A stretch of DNA of 56,907 nt, taken from assembly GCA_003141195.1 (NCBI GenBank), contig PLLC01000026.1:1-56907 (forward strand), written 5' to 3'. Under the pieces are notes generated by a model. The model saw only the letters and a list, made by a program, of their open reading frames with translations. It made no database searches and had not been told where the DNA came from. This DNA comes from Syntrophaceae bacterium. GTDB taxonomy: Bacteria; Desulfobacterota; Syntrophia; Syntrophales; UBA5619. Of this stretch, positions 34,537-43,015 are shown piece after piece. Position numbers and translations under genes: made by a program. Numbering within the stretch: position 1 is the stretch's first letter; every line of letters begins with the position of its first letter.

Positions 34537-35553
34537 CTATTTTGTACCTTTTTCCACCCTGATTGCAGCTTCAATGAGATCCTTGCCGACGATTGGGATG
34601 AATTTGTCAAAAACAGGTTTAAGGACCTCTTGAAAAACAAGTCGCTCTTGAGGGGTTAGTGTATAAATGTGCATGCCCGCTGCCTTCAATTCTTCTAATC
34701 CCTTATGATCTAGTTCTTCAGATAATTTCCATTCCAGGTCCGTTGCCTCATTCATGCCTTCAAGGATATTCTTCTTGATGTCGGCCGGAATGCCGTCCCA
34801 CCATTTCTTGTTGACAACTATCGGGTAATTGACGCTATTCACATAGGAAAGTGTAAGATACTTAGTTACTTCTTGCTGTTTTTGGTCTAGAATATTATCG
34901 ATACTGGAGAATGTGCCGTTAATCATACCTTGTTGCAGTGCCGTATAAAGTTCCCCGTAGGGAACCACAACCGCCGAAGCGCCGAAGGCCTGGTAAATTT
35001 CCGTTGCAACGCCCCCTGAAGAAATGCGATATTTTTTACCTTTCATATCGGCAGGCTTTTTAATCTGGACTTTTATATCGGTAAAATGGCGAAAACTATT
35101 ATTCCACCAATTAATGATGGTCATCCCATGTTTATCCAATCGATTATTCAGCTTTTTCCCTCCCTCGCCATCAAAAAACAAGCGCACGGTTTTAAGAGAG
35201 CTGAAAATGAACGGCATATCAGTCACCTGAAACGCATTGTCTATCCCGATCAATTTTCCCGCGGAAGGAGCTATGATTTGCACATTGCCCGACCTCACCG
35301 CATCAATTTCATCTTTGTCGCCATAAAGCTGAGAAACAGGATAAACCTTGACCTCAACCTGACCTTTCGTTTTTTTGTTCACTACTTCCGCGAAAAAATC
35401 TGCCGCACGCCCTTTGGGACTGCTATCGGCTACAACGTGACTGAATTTGGCAACAATCTTTTGTTCGGCCGCCTTGGCATCATGAACAAACAAGCCTGTT
35501 ATCAGGAACACCCCCGTCGCAAATATTAAAACAATCATCCGGATATTTTTCAT
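34537..35553 (-). CDS. dctP: TRAP transporter substrate-binding protein DctP
   Basis: A 338-residue periplasmic binding protein. It has a signal peptide (MIVLIFATGVFLITGLFVHDAKA, cleavage after AKA), the N-terminal strand AKFSHVVADSSPKGRAADFFAE, and the carboxylate-binding Arg in MKGKKYRISSGGVATEIYQ, followed by VVVPYGELYTALQQGMING. These are diagnostic of the DctP family. AAGGAGGG precedes the ATG. It is the first gene of dctP-dctQ-dctM. The bound acid is not known; C4-dicarboxylate is a guess from the neighbouring sdh cluster. Confidence 0.93.
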   Translation of the reverse strand: MKNIRMIVLIFATGVFLITGLFVHDAKAAEQKIVAKFSHVVADSSPKGRAADFFAEVVNKKTKGQVEVKVYPVSQLYGDKDEIDAVRSGNVQIIAPSAGKLIGIDNAFQVTDMPFIFSSLKTVRLFFDGEGGKKLNNRLDKHGMTIINWWNNSFRHFTDIKVQIKKPADMKGKKYRISSGGVATEIYQAFGASAVVVPYGELYTALQQGMINGTFSSIDNILDQKQQEVTKYLTLSYVNSVNYPIVVNKKWWDGIPADIKKNILEGMNEATDLEWKLSEELDHKGLEELKAAGMHIYTLTPQERLVFQEVLKPVFDKFIPIVGKDLIEAAIRVEKGTK

Positions 35554-35798
35554 TTTTTCCCTCCTTATTCATATACTGAGACCTTTGCATAACCCCGGTT
35601 TGCCATCCCGGATCATTCATCGATGAGCTCCCTCGTGACATTGCCGAGGAGGAAGCCACCCCTGATTTTCCCAGATGGTAAATCTTGTCCAAATTGCGTG
35701 AGAAATTTCACGATAAATCATAATAATTATTTGATATCACTGACATATAACTGTATTTATGCCATATTTCCACCATCAAATTTCTCTCTGGAGGGGAT

Positions 35799-35948
35799 AT
35801 GGGATACAAACAAATCGGGCCGATCATGACCTTCGCCGAAGTATCGCTTCTGAGATCCATGGAACATAACCGCAACCTAAAAAGATTGGAAAAAATCAAC
35901 CAGGTCATCAACTGGTCAAAGGTGGATGACATTCTTATGTCTCATTAA
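35799..35948 (+). pseudogene. N-terminal fragment of an IS5-type transposase
   Basis: The 49-codon frame begins with the IS5-family N-terminus: MGYKQIGPIMTFAEVSLL, then NRNLKRLEKINQVINWSKVD and DILMSH, after which intact members continue with YPxGxxGRP. A TAA follows directly. GGAGGGG precedes the ATG, so it is still translatable but cannot be active. No inverted repeats were identified at its ends. Confidence 0.7.
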
Positions 35949-36225
35949 TATTAAGGTGGACCCGGTTGTCAAGAAAATTATTAGGAATATTTTGCATCGA
36001 AAAGCAGGGGCGGGCGATGCGGTTGGGAAAGGGAGGCAGAGCAGTGTACGCCTTTTTGAGAAATCAGCTCACTTTTTGATCGAGTCACCCGTCAAGAAGG
36101 CATTTTTGAGCACAATTCAGGCAGACCTCTCCATACACGCCTCAAATTAGCTTCGCTGAGAAAACAACATCATTTATTTCTGGTTGAAATCAAGCATTAT
36201 CATCGATGTTGACGTTTTACTGACT

Positions 36226-36869
36226 TCATGGTAGAAGGAAGTATGCTTCAACCGGTTTAACCATATTTCTGCTCAAAACGGTCTGAAGATCATTCCGCAC
36301 TTCAACAAAAACGACCACAACAGACCTTAATGCCAAGGTTTGCGATACCCTGATGACCCTTGCCTCGATCGGGTAATGCTGCCCGTCGATGTTCAACGGC
36401 ATTCCAGCAGATCAGCCGGTCTGAAGGGAGAATGGGAGAGGTTCTGGACAAAACCAACCCCCGTCAGGGATATATCCAGGAGCTCGTGCTTTCTGCCGCT
36501 GATGACCAGGGAAATCCCGCTGCCGCTCAATGGACGGATGCGGAAGCCCTTCCTGAGGCTGATCACTTTCGGTTCACTTTTCATCTCCACAAAGAGCGCC
36601 GGCACGCAAACCCCCAAAGAAAGCATGTAATCCCTGGAAAATCCCGTGAGCGTGGCCGAAAAACCCAGGCGCCGTGCGGGAATCCCATCTTTGGAGATAT
36701 AGGAAATGTATAAGGTTCTTTCGACATGGGAAGGGCGAATCGGCGGTGACGTCTGCGAGAGGATAAAACGTTTCCCGACGACGTCGTAAACGCGGGCCTT
36801 CAGGGAAAACGCCCTCACCGACGATGCATCGAGGTTGATCTCAACAATGCTCCCGTGTCTAAGGGACAT
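36226..36869 (-). pseudogene. PilZ-domain (YcgR-like) gene with a frameshift
   Basis: The first frame (36393-36869) encodes a YcgR-like N-terminal domain and the start of a PilZ domain with the c-di-GMP motifs RKGFR (106-110) and DISLTG (132-137), but stops after LLECR. From about 36400 the alternative minus frame down to 36226 reads NIDGQHYPIEARVIRVSQ, then VVVVFVEVRNDLQ, the expected rest of a PilZ barrel. A single-base change near 36395-36402 therefore splits a normal gene of about 213 codons. It may be a true pseudogene or a sequencing error. The gene is divergent from the TetR regulator. Confidence 0.75.
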
Positions 36870-37070
36870 GAAAGTTATTTTCCGCTATGCCGGTCTCGCC
36901 GTGGTTGCCGATCAGGATATGCGTTTATGGATGGAGACGATACAAAAGAGGTCTTTTCTGTCAACCGGTATCTGCCGCACGGCAGTAAAAAAGCTTGACG
37001 GAAGAATACCCATGGTATATTTTTTACCCATAGTAGAAAATCTCGCACTTGTAATTCTACGGGTCACGTC

Positions 37071-37772
37071 GTGAGCAAGGCAGACGATCATCGCGAAGCC
37101 ATTCAGGAACGTAAGCGTCAGGAGCGGGAACGACGGGTTCAAGACATCCTCGACGCCGCCAAAAAGCTGTTTTTCCTGAAGGGTTACCTGAAAATGACGA
37201 TGGACGATATCGCGCTGGAAGTCCGCGTCAGCAAGCCCACCATCTATCAATACTTCAAATCGAAAGACGAACTTTTCTTCTCGCTGCTGACCCCCGCCTC
37301 GGAGAAAACCGAAAAAGCGTTGGGCGAAATCGAGCGGAATCTTTTAGACGGCCGCTATGGTTCCGGGTCGACGTTGCTCCACGATATCTTTCAGGCATTG
37401 TACCGCGTCTACCAGACCGACCCCGACGCCTTCCGGATACTCCAGCTCTTCCAGCAATCCGGGATGGTCTGGGCGCTCAACGAAGACGTCCGCCGGGATC
37501 TCGTGGTCAAGGCGCGCATCACCTTTGCGCAGGGGAGGAGCATCTTGCAGGCGGCCATGGAGCAGGGGCTCATTCACCGGCGGGACATCTATCCGCTGAA
37601 CGACGTCGTCTGGGCGCTGTTTATCGGCATCGTCCAACTGGAAGACACGAAGAGCAAGGGGAAAAAGGGCAATCGCTTTCTCAAGCCGACCCTGGAGATG
37701 GCGGAACGCCTCATGATCGAGGCCATGGCCGCGGACGGGCGCGGAGGCGCGTGCCCGAACCTTGAACCATAA
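37071..37772 (+). CDS. TetR-family transcriptional regulator
   Basis: A 233-residue regulator. The N-terminal helix-turn-helix is typical: ILDAAKKLFFLKGYLKMTMD, then DIALEVRVSKPTIYQYFKSK. The C-terminal ligand domain is helical (LFQQSGMVWALNEDV). It begins with GTG and has a charged N-terminal extension. It is followed after 36 bp by enoyl-CoA hydratase and acyl-CoA ligase genes, so it probably senses an acyl-CoA and controls them; this is inferred from context. Confidence 0.9.
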   Translation: MSKADDHREAIQERKRQERERRVQDILDAAKKLFFLKGYLKMTMDDIALEVRVSKPTIYQYFKSKDELFFSLLTPASEKTEKALGEIERNLLDGRYGSGSTLLHDIFQALYRVYQTDPDAFRILQLFQQSGMVWALNEDVRRDLVVKARITFAQGRSILQAAMEQGLIHRRDIYPLNDVVWALFIGIVQLEDTKSKGKKGNRFLKPTLEMAERLMIEAMAADGRGGACPNLEP

Positions 37773-37808
37773 ATCAGGCAACCCAAATGAATGGATGATC
37801 GGAGGGAG

Positions 37809-38585
37809 ATGATGGCGTATGAGACCATTCAGTACGTGAAAGAGGGGCCTATTGGCATCCTGACCCTGAATCGACCAAAATGTCTGAACGCGATGAACTT
37901 TGTCATGCTCGACGAGTTCAGGAATTTCTTCAATGATCGCTTCCGCGATCACGACACGAGGGTGATCATTCTCACCGGGGCCGGGCGGGGATTCAACTCC
38001 GGCCTGGACTTGAATGATCCGGCGATCACTACCCCCGAGGACGGCTTCACCCCCAAGCAGGTCTATGAGCTCCAGAAGCTGTTTTCCGATTTCATCCTTT
38101 TCATGCGGCGTTGCCCCCAACCCATCATTGGTGCGATCAACGGTGCGGCGGTAGGCGCCGGTTTTTCCATCGCGATGGCCTGCGACGTCCGGCTGGCCGC
38201 CCCGGAAGCCAAGTTTTGCGCCGCCTATATCAATATCGGCGCCGGCGGGGCGGACATGGGTTCTTCCTGGCTGTTCCCCCGTTCCGTAGGCGCCGGTAAC
38301 GCGGCCCGGTATCTGCTGACCGGCGACCTGTTCAATGCGGAAGAGGCTTACAGAATCGGTTTCGTTCAGGCAATCGTCGAGCGGGATCGCCTGATGCAGG
38401 AGGCCATGACCCTGGCGCAGAACATGGCGGGGAAATCACCGTTGGCCCTCAGGCTCACGAAGGAGGCGTTGAACCGGAACACCGGTGGGCTCAGCCTGGA
38501 GGATGCAATTCAGATTGAGGATAGGAACCAGGCCATGTGCATCGTGCAGATGGCGGCCCAGGCCGACTGGAAAAAAGGCAAGTAA
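37809..38585 (+). CDS. Enoyl-CoA hydratase/isomerase family protein
   Basis: A 258-residue crotonase-fold protein: GILTLNRPKCLNAMNFVMLD, the first oxyanion-hole region VIILTGAGRGFNSGLDLND, and the second in IIGAINGAAVGAGFSIAMACDVRLA. At the catalytic loop after CAAYINIGAGGADMGSSWLFP the usual Glu pair is not obvious (Asp in GGADMG), so the reaction may be hydration, isomerisation or another crotonase reaction. Two adjacent ATGs (37809, 37812) follow GGAGGG; the second is better spaced. It lies in a fatty-acid activation operon with two ligases. Confidence 0.9.
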   Translation: MMAYETIQYVKEGPIGILTLNRPKCLNAMNFVMLDEFRNFFNDRFRDHDTRVIILTGAGRGFNSGLDLNDPAITTPEDGFTPKQVYELQKLFSDFILFMRRCPQPIIGAINGAAVGAGFSIAMACDVRLAAPEAKFCAAYINIGAGGADMGSSWLFPRSVGAGNAARYLLTGDLFNAEEAYRIGFVQAIVERDRLMQEAMTLAQNMAGKSPLALRLTKEALNRNTGGLSLEDAIQIEDRNQAMCIVQMAAQADWKKGK

Positions 38586-38646
38586 TCTTTGTCTATGATT
38601 GGCATTGCGCCAATCCATATTGATCGCGAAGGAGGGAAAAGAGACC

Positions 38647-40320
38647 ATGGAGAAGAGAATCTGGCATCAGGCTTATGTCGCCGGCGTTTCACCGACGATG
38701 GATTTTGAGCGGATTACGCTGCACGAAATCCTGGCCAGGACGGCTGCGCTCTATCCGGATCACATCGCCCTGATCATGATGGGCAATGAAATCACCTATA
38801 GGCAGCTTGACGCAGATGTCCGCCGTTTCGCCGCCGCCCTTGCCGGTCTGGGCATCAGGAAGGGGGACAAGGTCGCGCTCATCCTGCCGAACATACCGCA
38901 GATGGTCATCGCCACCTATGCCCTCTTCCGTCTGGGAGCGGTGGCGGTGATGAACAATCCTCTCTATACGGAGACAGAACTGGAGCATAATCTGAACGAT
39001 TCTGAAGCCCGTATGGCCATATGTCTCGATTTCCTGCTGCCGCGGGAAGTTGCCCTGAAACAGAAAACACGCCTTGAGATGATCATCGCCTGCCATATCC
39101 GGGAATATCTGCCTGCGCCCGGCGAGGATCCCTTTATCCAGCAGCTTTACGCCCTGCACATGGATATCGAGCCGCAGGAAGGGATCTATGAATTCGGGGC
39201 GCTGATGGCCGGCGCCGTCTCGGAACCTCCGCATGTCAAGGTGGACTTCGAAGACCCGGCAGCTTTAATCTCTACAGGAGGAACGACAGGCGTTTCCAAG
39301 GCGGTCATGCTCAGTCATGCCAACTCCAGCGTTGCCGTGCAGCAGTTCAAGTCCTGGCTTTTCGATACCGAAGACGGGACGGAAAAACTGCTGGCCGTTC
39401 TGCCTTTTTTCCATGTTGCCGGTTACACCGATATCATGAACAATGCCATCTATCGGGGCTGGACTGCAATCCTCATCCCCTGGCCTACGCCGGAGATCAT
39501 CATCGAGATGACTTCAAGATACAAGCCCACCCTCTTCGGCGGCGTTCCCACGATGTTCGTGGGTCTGCTGAACAACCCGAGATTCGTTTCAGTAAAGTTC
39601 GATTCCATCAAGGGTTGCCTTTCCGGCGCCGCGCCATTGGCCCTGGAAACCATCAATGAATGGGAAAAGCTGACCGGTTCCACCATTGTGGAGCTCTATG
39701 GACTGACGGAAACCAGCGCCCTGGCCACATTCAATCCCTGGCGCGGAAAAACCAAGCTGGGCAGTGTTGGCGTTCCGGTGCCGGAAACCGACTGCCGCAT
39801 CGTCGATATTGAAACCGGCGCCAAAACGTTGAATCCGGGAGAGGCCGGAGAAATCCTGATCAAGGGACCGCAGGTGACCCTGGGATACTATAACAATCCC
39901 GAGGCTACCGCCGATGCCATCAAGGATGGCTGGTTGTCCACGGGCGATATCGGCTATCTGGATGACGAGGGTTACCTCTTCATCGTGGATCGGAAGAAGG
40001 ATGTGATCATCTCAGGCGGTTACAATATTTACCCCCGGGAGGTCGATGAAGTCCTCTATCAGCACCCCAAGGTCCAGGCCGCTTGTGTCATCGGCATTCC
40101 CGATGCCTATTGGGGTGAAACGGTCAAGGCCTTTATCGTGTTGAAGCAGGGGCAAACCGCAACGGAAGCGGAAATCGTCCACTTCTGCAAGGAGACACTT
40201 GCGGCCTATAAGGTGCCGAAGAGTATTGAATTCAGAACTGAACTGCCGCAGACGATCGTAGGGAAGATCTTGCGCCGGACCCTGCGTGATGAAGAAATCG
40301 CCAAGAAAAAAGGACCGTAA
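38647..40320 (+). CDS. Acyl-CoA synthetase (AMP-forming)
   Basis: A 557-residue ANL-superfamily ligase that activates a carboxylic acid to its CoA thioester with ATP. The P-loop is STGGTTGVSKAVMLSH. Other core motifs are ELYGLTETS (A5), GWLSTGDIGYLDDEGYLFI (A7), DRKKDVIISGGYNIYPREVD (A8), and the C-terminal catalytic Lys in VGKILRRTLRD (A10). The ATG at 38647 lies behind GAAGGAGGG. It is 29-36% shorter than bifunctional relatives and has the size of long-chain FadD. The second ligase 217 bp downstream suggests two substrates. Confidence 0.93.
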   Translation: MEKRIWHQAYVAGVSPTMDFERITLHEILARTAALYPDHIALIMMGNEITYRQLDADVRRFAAALAGLGIRKGDKVALILPNIPQMVIATYALFRLGAVAVMNNPLYTETELEHNLNDSEARMAICLDFLLPREVALKQKTRLEMIIACHIREYLPAPGEDPFIQQLYALHMDIEPQEGIYEFGALMAGAVSEPPHVKVDFEDPAALISTGGTTGVSKAVMLSHANSSVAVQQFKSWLFDTEDGTEKLLAVLPFFHVAGYTDIMNNAIYRGWTAILIPWPTPEIIIEMTSRYKPTLFGGVPTMFVGLLNNPRFVSVKFDSIKGCLSGAAPLALETINEWEKLTGSTIVELYGLTETSALATFNPWRGKTKLGSVGVPVPETDCRIVDIETGAKTLNPGEAGEILIKGPQVTLGYYNNPEATADAIKDGWLSTGDIGYLDDEGYLFIVDRKKDVIISGGYNIYPREVDEVLYQHPKVQAACVIGIPDAYWGETVKAFIVLKQGQTATEAEIVHFCKETLAAYKVPKSIEFRTELPQTIVGKILRRTLRDEEIAKKKGP

Positions 40321-40407
40321 CTGAAGCGGGTCCCTTCATCTGCATGCCGATATGCGCCGTCTTGAAATTGCAGCGGCAAAAGGGATATTCCGATAACGGA
40401 GGAATCT

Positions 40408-40575
40408 ATGATGGACGAAAAAGAGAAGAAGCATTATCTTGCCCTGCGGAGCGGACAGCGGGGAGCGGAACGCTACCCGTCCATTTATCAACGCCGCGAT
40501 CACAGCGCAACGGACAATTTAAAAAAGGGGGGAGCGTATGAAGAGAGAAAGGTTTTGGCAGAAGTACTGGGATGA
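40408..40575 (+). CDS. Small ORF overlapping the second acyl-CoA ligase start
   Basis: A 55-codon frame (MMDEKEKKHYLALRSGQRGA onward) with a very good ribosome site (CGGAGGAATCT) between the two ligase genes. It is highly charged, without a signal peptide or membrane segment. Its last 38 bases overlap the start of the next ligase in another frame, so translation could couple to it. I do not recognise a family. It could be a leader peptide, a small regulator, or not a real gene. Confidence 0.4.
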   Translation: MMDEKEKKHYLALRSGQRGAERYPSIYQRRDHSATDNLKKGGAYEERKVLAEVLG

Positions 40576-42217
40576 AGGGTTGGAGGATATCGATCCGGCC
40601 TTGTTCGAAACCGCCTATACCGACCTGATTCGTCCCGTTTTCAAGAAATTCCCCGATAAAACGGCCTGCGCGTATTTCGGCCGGCACGTGAGCTATGCCG
40701 AACTCGACCGCGAGGCCAATCGCTTCGCCCACATGCTTCTCGCCCGGGGATTTCAAAAGGGTGATGTCCTGGGGATCAGTCTGCCCAACATGCCCGAATA
40801 TCTCTTCGCCTGGCTGGGGACCCTGAGGGCGGGTTGCGCTGTATCCGGCGTCTCGCCGCTCCTCTCGACGCAACAGGTGGCCTATCAGCTTCGCGATGGC
40901 AACGCCAAGGGCTTCGTGACCCTGGACATCTTCTTTGCAGACAAGGTGCAGGAACTCGTGGCGCAGCTCGAAAACTTGCGTTTGATCGTCACGGCCAAAG
41001 CGGGGAGTTTCCTGCCGGGGTTTGAGGGCAAGGTGACACCGATCGAGGGAAGGACGGTTTATACCTTCGAGGAAATCCTCCAGGAGGGGAAATTTCCGAC
41101 CGACGAACCGGGGGTCAAGATCACGCCGGACGACATCGCGTATCTGCAATATACCGGCGGTACAACCGGTGTGCCCAAGGGGGCGATGCTCAGCCATCGG
41201 AATTCCGTCGCCGATCTGCTCATCTATCAGAAATGGCTGGGCTGGAAGGAGGGCGAAGTGACGGCGCTTTGCGGGTTTCCCTTCTTCCACATCGCCGGGA
41301 TTTTCGTGAACGCCAACGGCATCTATCTGGGGGGCCTGCAGATTCTCATTCCCAATCCCCGCGATACGGATCATATGTGCGCCGAGATGGAGAAATACAA
41401 ACCCACCCTCCTCGTGAACGTGCCGGCGCTGTATCAGTTGCTGATGGCGAATCCGAAGTTCCGTGCAATGGATCATTCGCATGTGGAAACGTGCATTTCA
41501 TCCGCCTCCCCCTTCCCCGAAGAGTCCCAGAAGGAATTTGAAAAGATCGTCGGCAAAGGGAAATTGCTGGAGAATTACGGCATGTCGGAAACATCGCCGC
41601 TCATCGTATCGAACCCGGTGAAGGGAAAGAAAAAACTGGGGACGATCGGCCTGCCGCTGTTGAACACGGACATCCGGCTGCTCGATCCGGGAACGGGCCG
41701 GGAGGTTGCCGTCGGAGAGCCGGGGGAAATGTGCGTGAAGGGCCCGCAGGTGATGGTCGGTTATTACGGCAAACCGGAGGAAACAAGACATGTGATCGAC
41801 GGCGACGGCTACCTTCATACCGGCGATGTCGTCGTGCAGGATGAAGAAGGCTATCTGCGGATCGTCGACCGCACCAAGGACATGATCATCGTCAGCGGCT
41901 ACAAGGTCTTTTCCGTCAAGGTCGAGGCGATTCTGGCGGAGCATCCGGCGATCCGGAGCGTAGCGCTGATCGGCGTTCCCAATCCGGAACGTCCCGGATC
42001 GGAGATTGTCAAGGCGTTCGTTCAGGTGGATCCGATGTATGTCTTTGAGGGTGATGAGCCGGCCTTGAAGGAAGACATCCTTATGTTTGCCAAAGCGAAG
42101 CTCGCCCCCTATGAAGTGCCGAAAATGATGGAATTCAGGAAGGAGCTGCCGCTGACCCCCGTCGGGAAACTGGACAAGAAACTGCTCCGCAGGGAGGCCC
42201 GGGAAGCAAAATCGTAA
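40538..42217 (+). CDS. Acyl-CoA synthetase (AMP-forming), second copy
   Basis: A 559-residue ANL-superfamily acid-CoA ligase. Motifs: QYTGGTTGVPKGAMLSHRN (P-loop), NYGMSETSPL, GYLHTGDVVVQDEEGYLRI, DRTKDMIIVSGYKVFSVKVE and PVGKLDKKLLR with the catalytic Lys. It differs throughout from the ligase upstream, so it is not a recent duplicate. The ATG has GGGGGAGC upstream. With the enoyl-CoA hydratase it forms a TetR-associated beta-oxidation entry module; no thiolase or dehydrogenase is next to it. Confidence 0.93.
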   Translation: MKRERFWQKYWDEGLEDIDPALFETAYTDLIRPVFKKFPDKTACAYFGRHVSYAELDREANRFAHMLLARGFQKGDVLGISLPNMPEYLFAWLGTLRAGCAVSGVSPLLSTQQVAYQLRDGNAKGFVTLDIFFADKVQELVAQLENLRLIVTAKAGSFLPGFEGKVTPIEGRTVYTFEEILQEGKFPTDEPGVKITPDDIAYLQYTGGTTGVPKGAMLSHRNSVADLLIYQKWLGWKEGEVTALCGFPFFHIAGIFVNANGIYLGGLQILIPNPRDTDHMCAEMEKYKPTLLVNVPALYQLLMANPKFRAMDHSHVETCISSASPFPEESQKEFEKIVGKGKLLENYGMSETSPLIVSNPVKGKKKLGTIGLPLLNTDIRLLDPGTGREVAVGEPGEMCVKGPQVMVGYYGKPEETRHVIDGDGYLHTGDVVVQDEEGYLRIVDRTKDMIIVSGYKVFSVKVEAILAEHPAIRSVALIGVPNPERPGSEIVKAFVQVDPMYVFEGDEPALKEDILMFAKAKLAPYEVPKMMEFRKELPLTPVGKLDKKLLRREAREAKS

Positions 42218-42334
42218 AACAAGGGGCCGTTGTCAATGATTAAAATGCCCCACTCTCCGGTAAGGTTTTGTCAGTCGCCCCCATGCCCAATATCTCGGTG
42301 CGGGTGATTGCCTATGACCGATCTTGTCAGGCGA

Positions 42335-42989
42335 TTACTTTTCGTCAAACTGGCTGAGGATGGCGCCGATCCGGCTCGCCCCGGCCTCGATCATCGCCAG
42401 GGCATCGGCGAGCGTCCGGATGCCGCCCGCGGCCTTGACGCCGATCCCTTTTCCCACGGTTTTTCGCATAAGCTTTAGATCGGCGACCGTTGCACCGGCG
42501 CTACCGTAGCCGGTCGAGGTCTTCACGAAGGCCGCCCCGGCCTTGACGGCCAGCAGGCAGGCCCGGACCTTCTCCTCCTCCGTGAGGTAGCAGGTCTCGA
42601 GGATCACCTTGACGGGATGGCCCGCGTCGTCCCGGACGACCGCGGCGATATCCCCCGCCACCTCGTCGTCCCGACCCTCCTTCAGGGAGCCGACCCGCAG
42701 GACCATGTCCACCTCCCGTGCCTCCAGGCGGATCACCTCCGCCGTCTCGGAGGCCTTCGCCGCCGGGGTTATGGGTTCCGAAGGGGAAGCCCACGACGGA
42801 GCAGACGAGGGGGTTCTCGCCTTTGAGCAGGGCCGCGGCATCGGCCACATGGACGGGGTTCACGCAGACCGCCTTGAAGCCGAACGCAACGGCCTCCGCG
42901 CAAAGTTTTTTCAATTCCTTCCGCGTGGACTGGGGTTTCAGCCGGGAATGGTCAATCATTACCGGCAACTGTTCCTTTGTGATCTTCAT
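42335..42989 (-). pseudogene. deoC: Deoxyribose-phosphate aldolase DeoC, frameshifted
   Basis: The N-terminal third reads in one minus frame ([43 protein letters not shown]), and the remainder reads in another ([39 protein letters not shown], the Schiff-base region [10 protein letters not shown]). The frames join at about 42768-42770, where one extra base turns THTPAAK into THNPGGE. Without that base the protein would be 217 residues, normal for DeoC. All catalytic lysines are encoded. Either the gene is a young pseudogene or the sequence has an indel error. It follows the folate fusion gene in the same direction only by being upstream of it; they are separated by 26 bp. Confidence 0.85.
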
Positions 42990-43015
42990 GTCAACCTCCT
43001 TGATGTCTGACCGTC

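Noticed and set aside
36360-36713. Plus-strand frame opposite the PilZ gene
   Set aside because: Shadow frame; the minus strand carries RKGFR and DISLTG motifs and their continuation.
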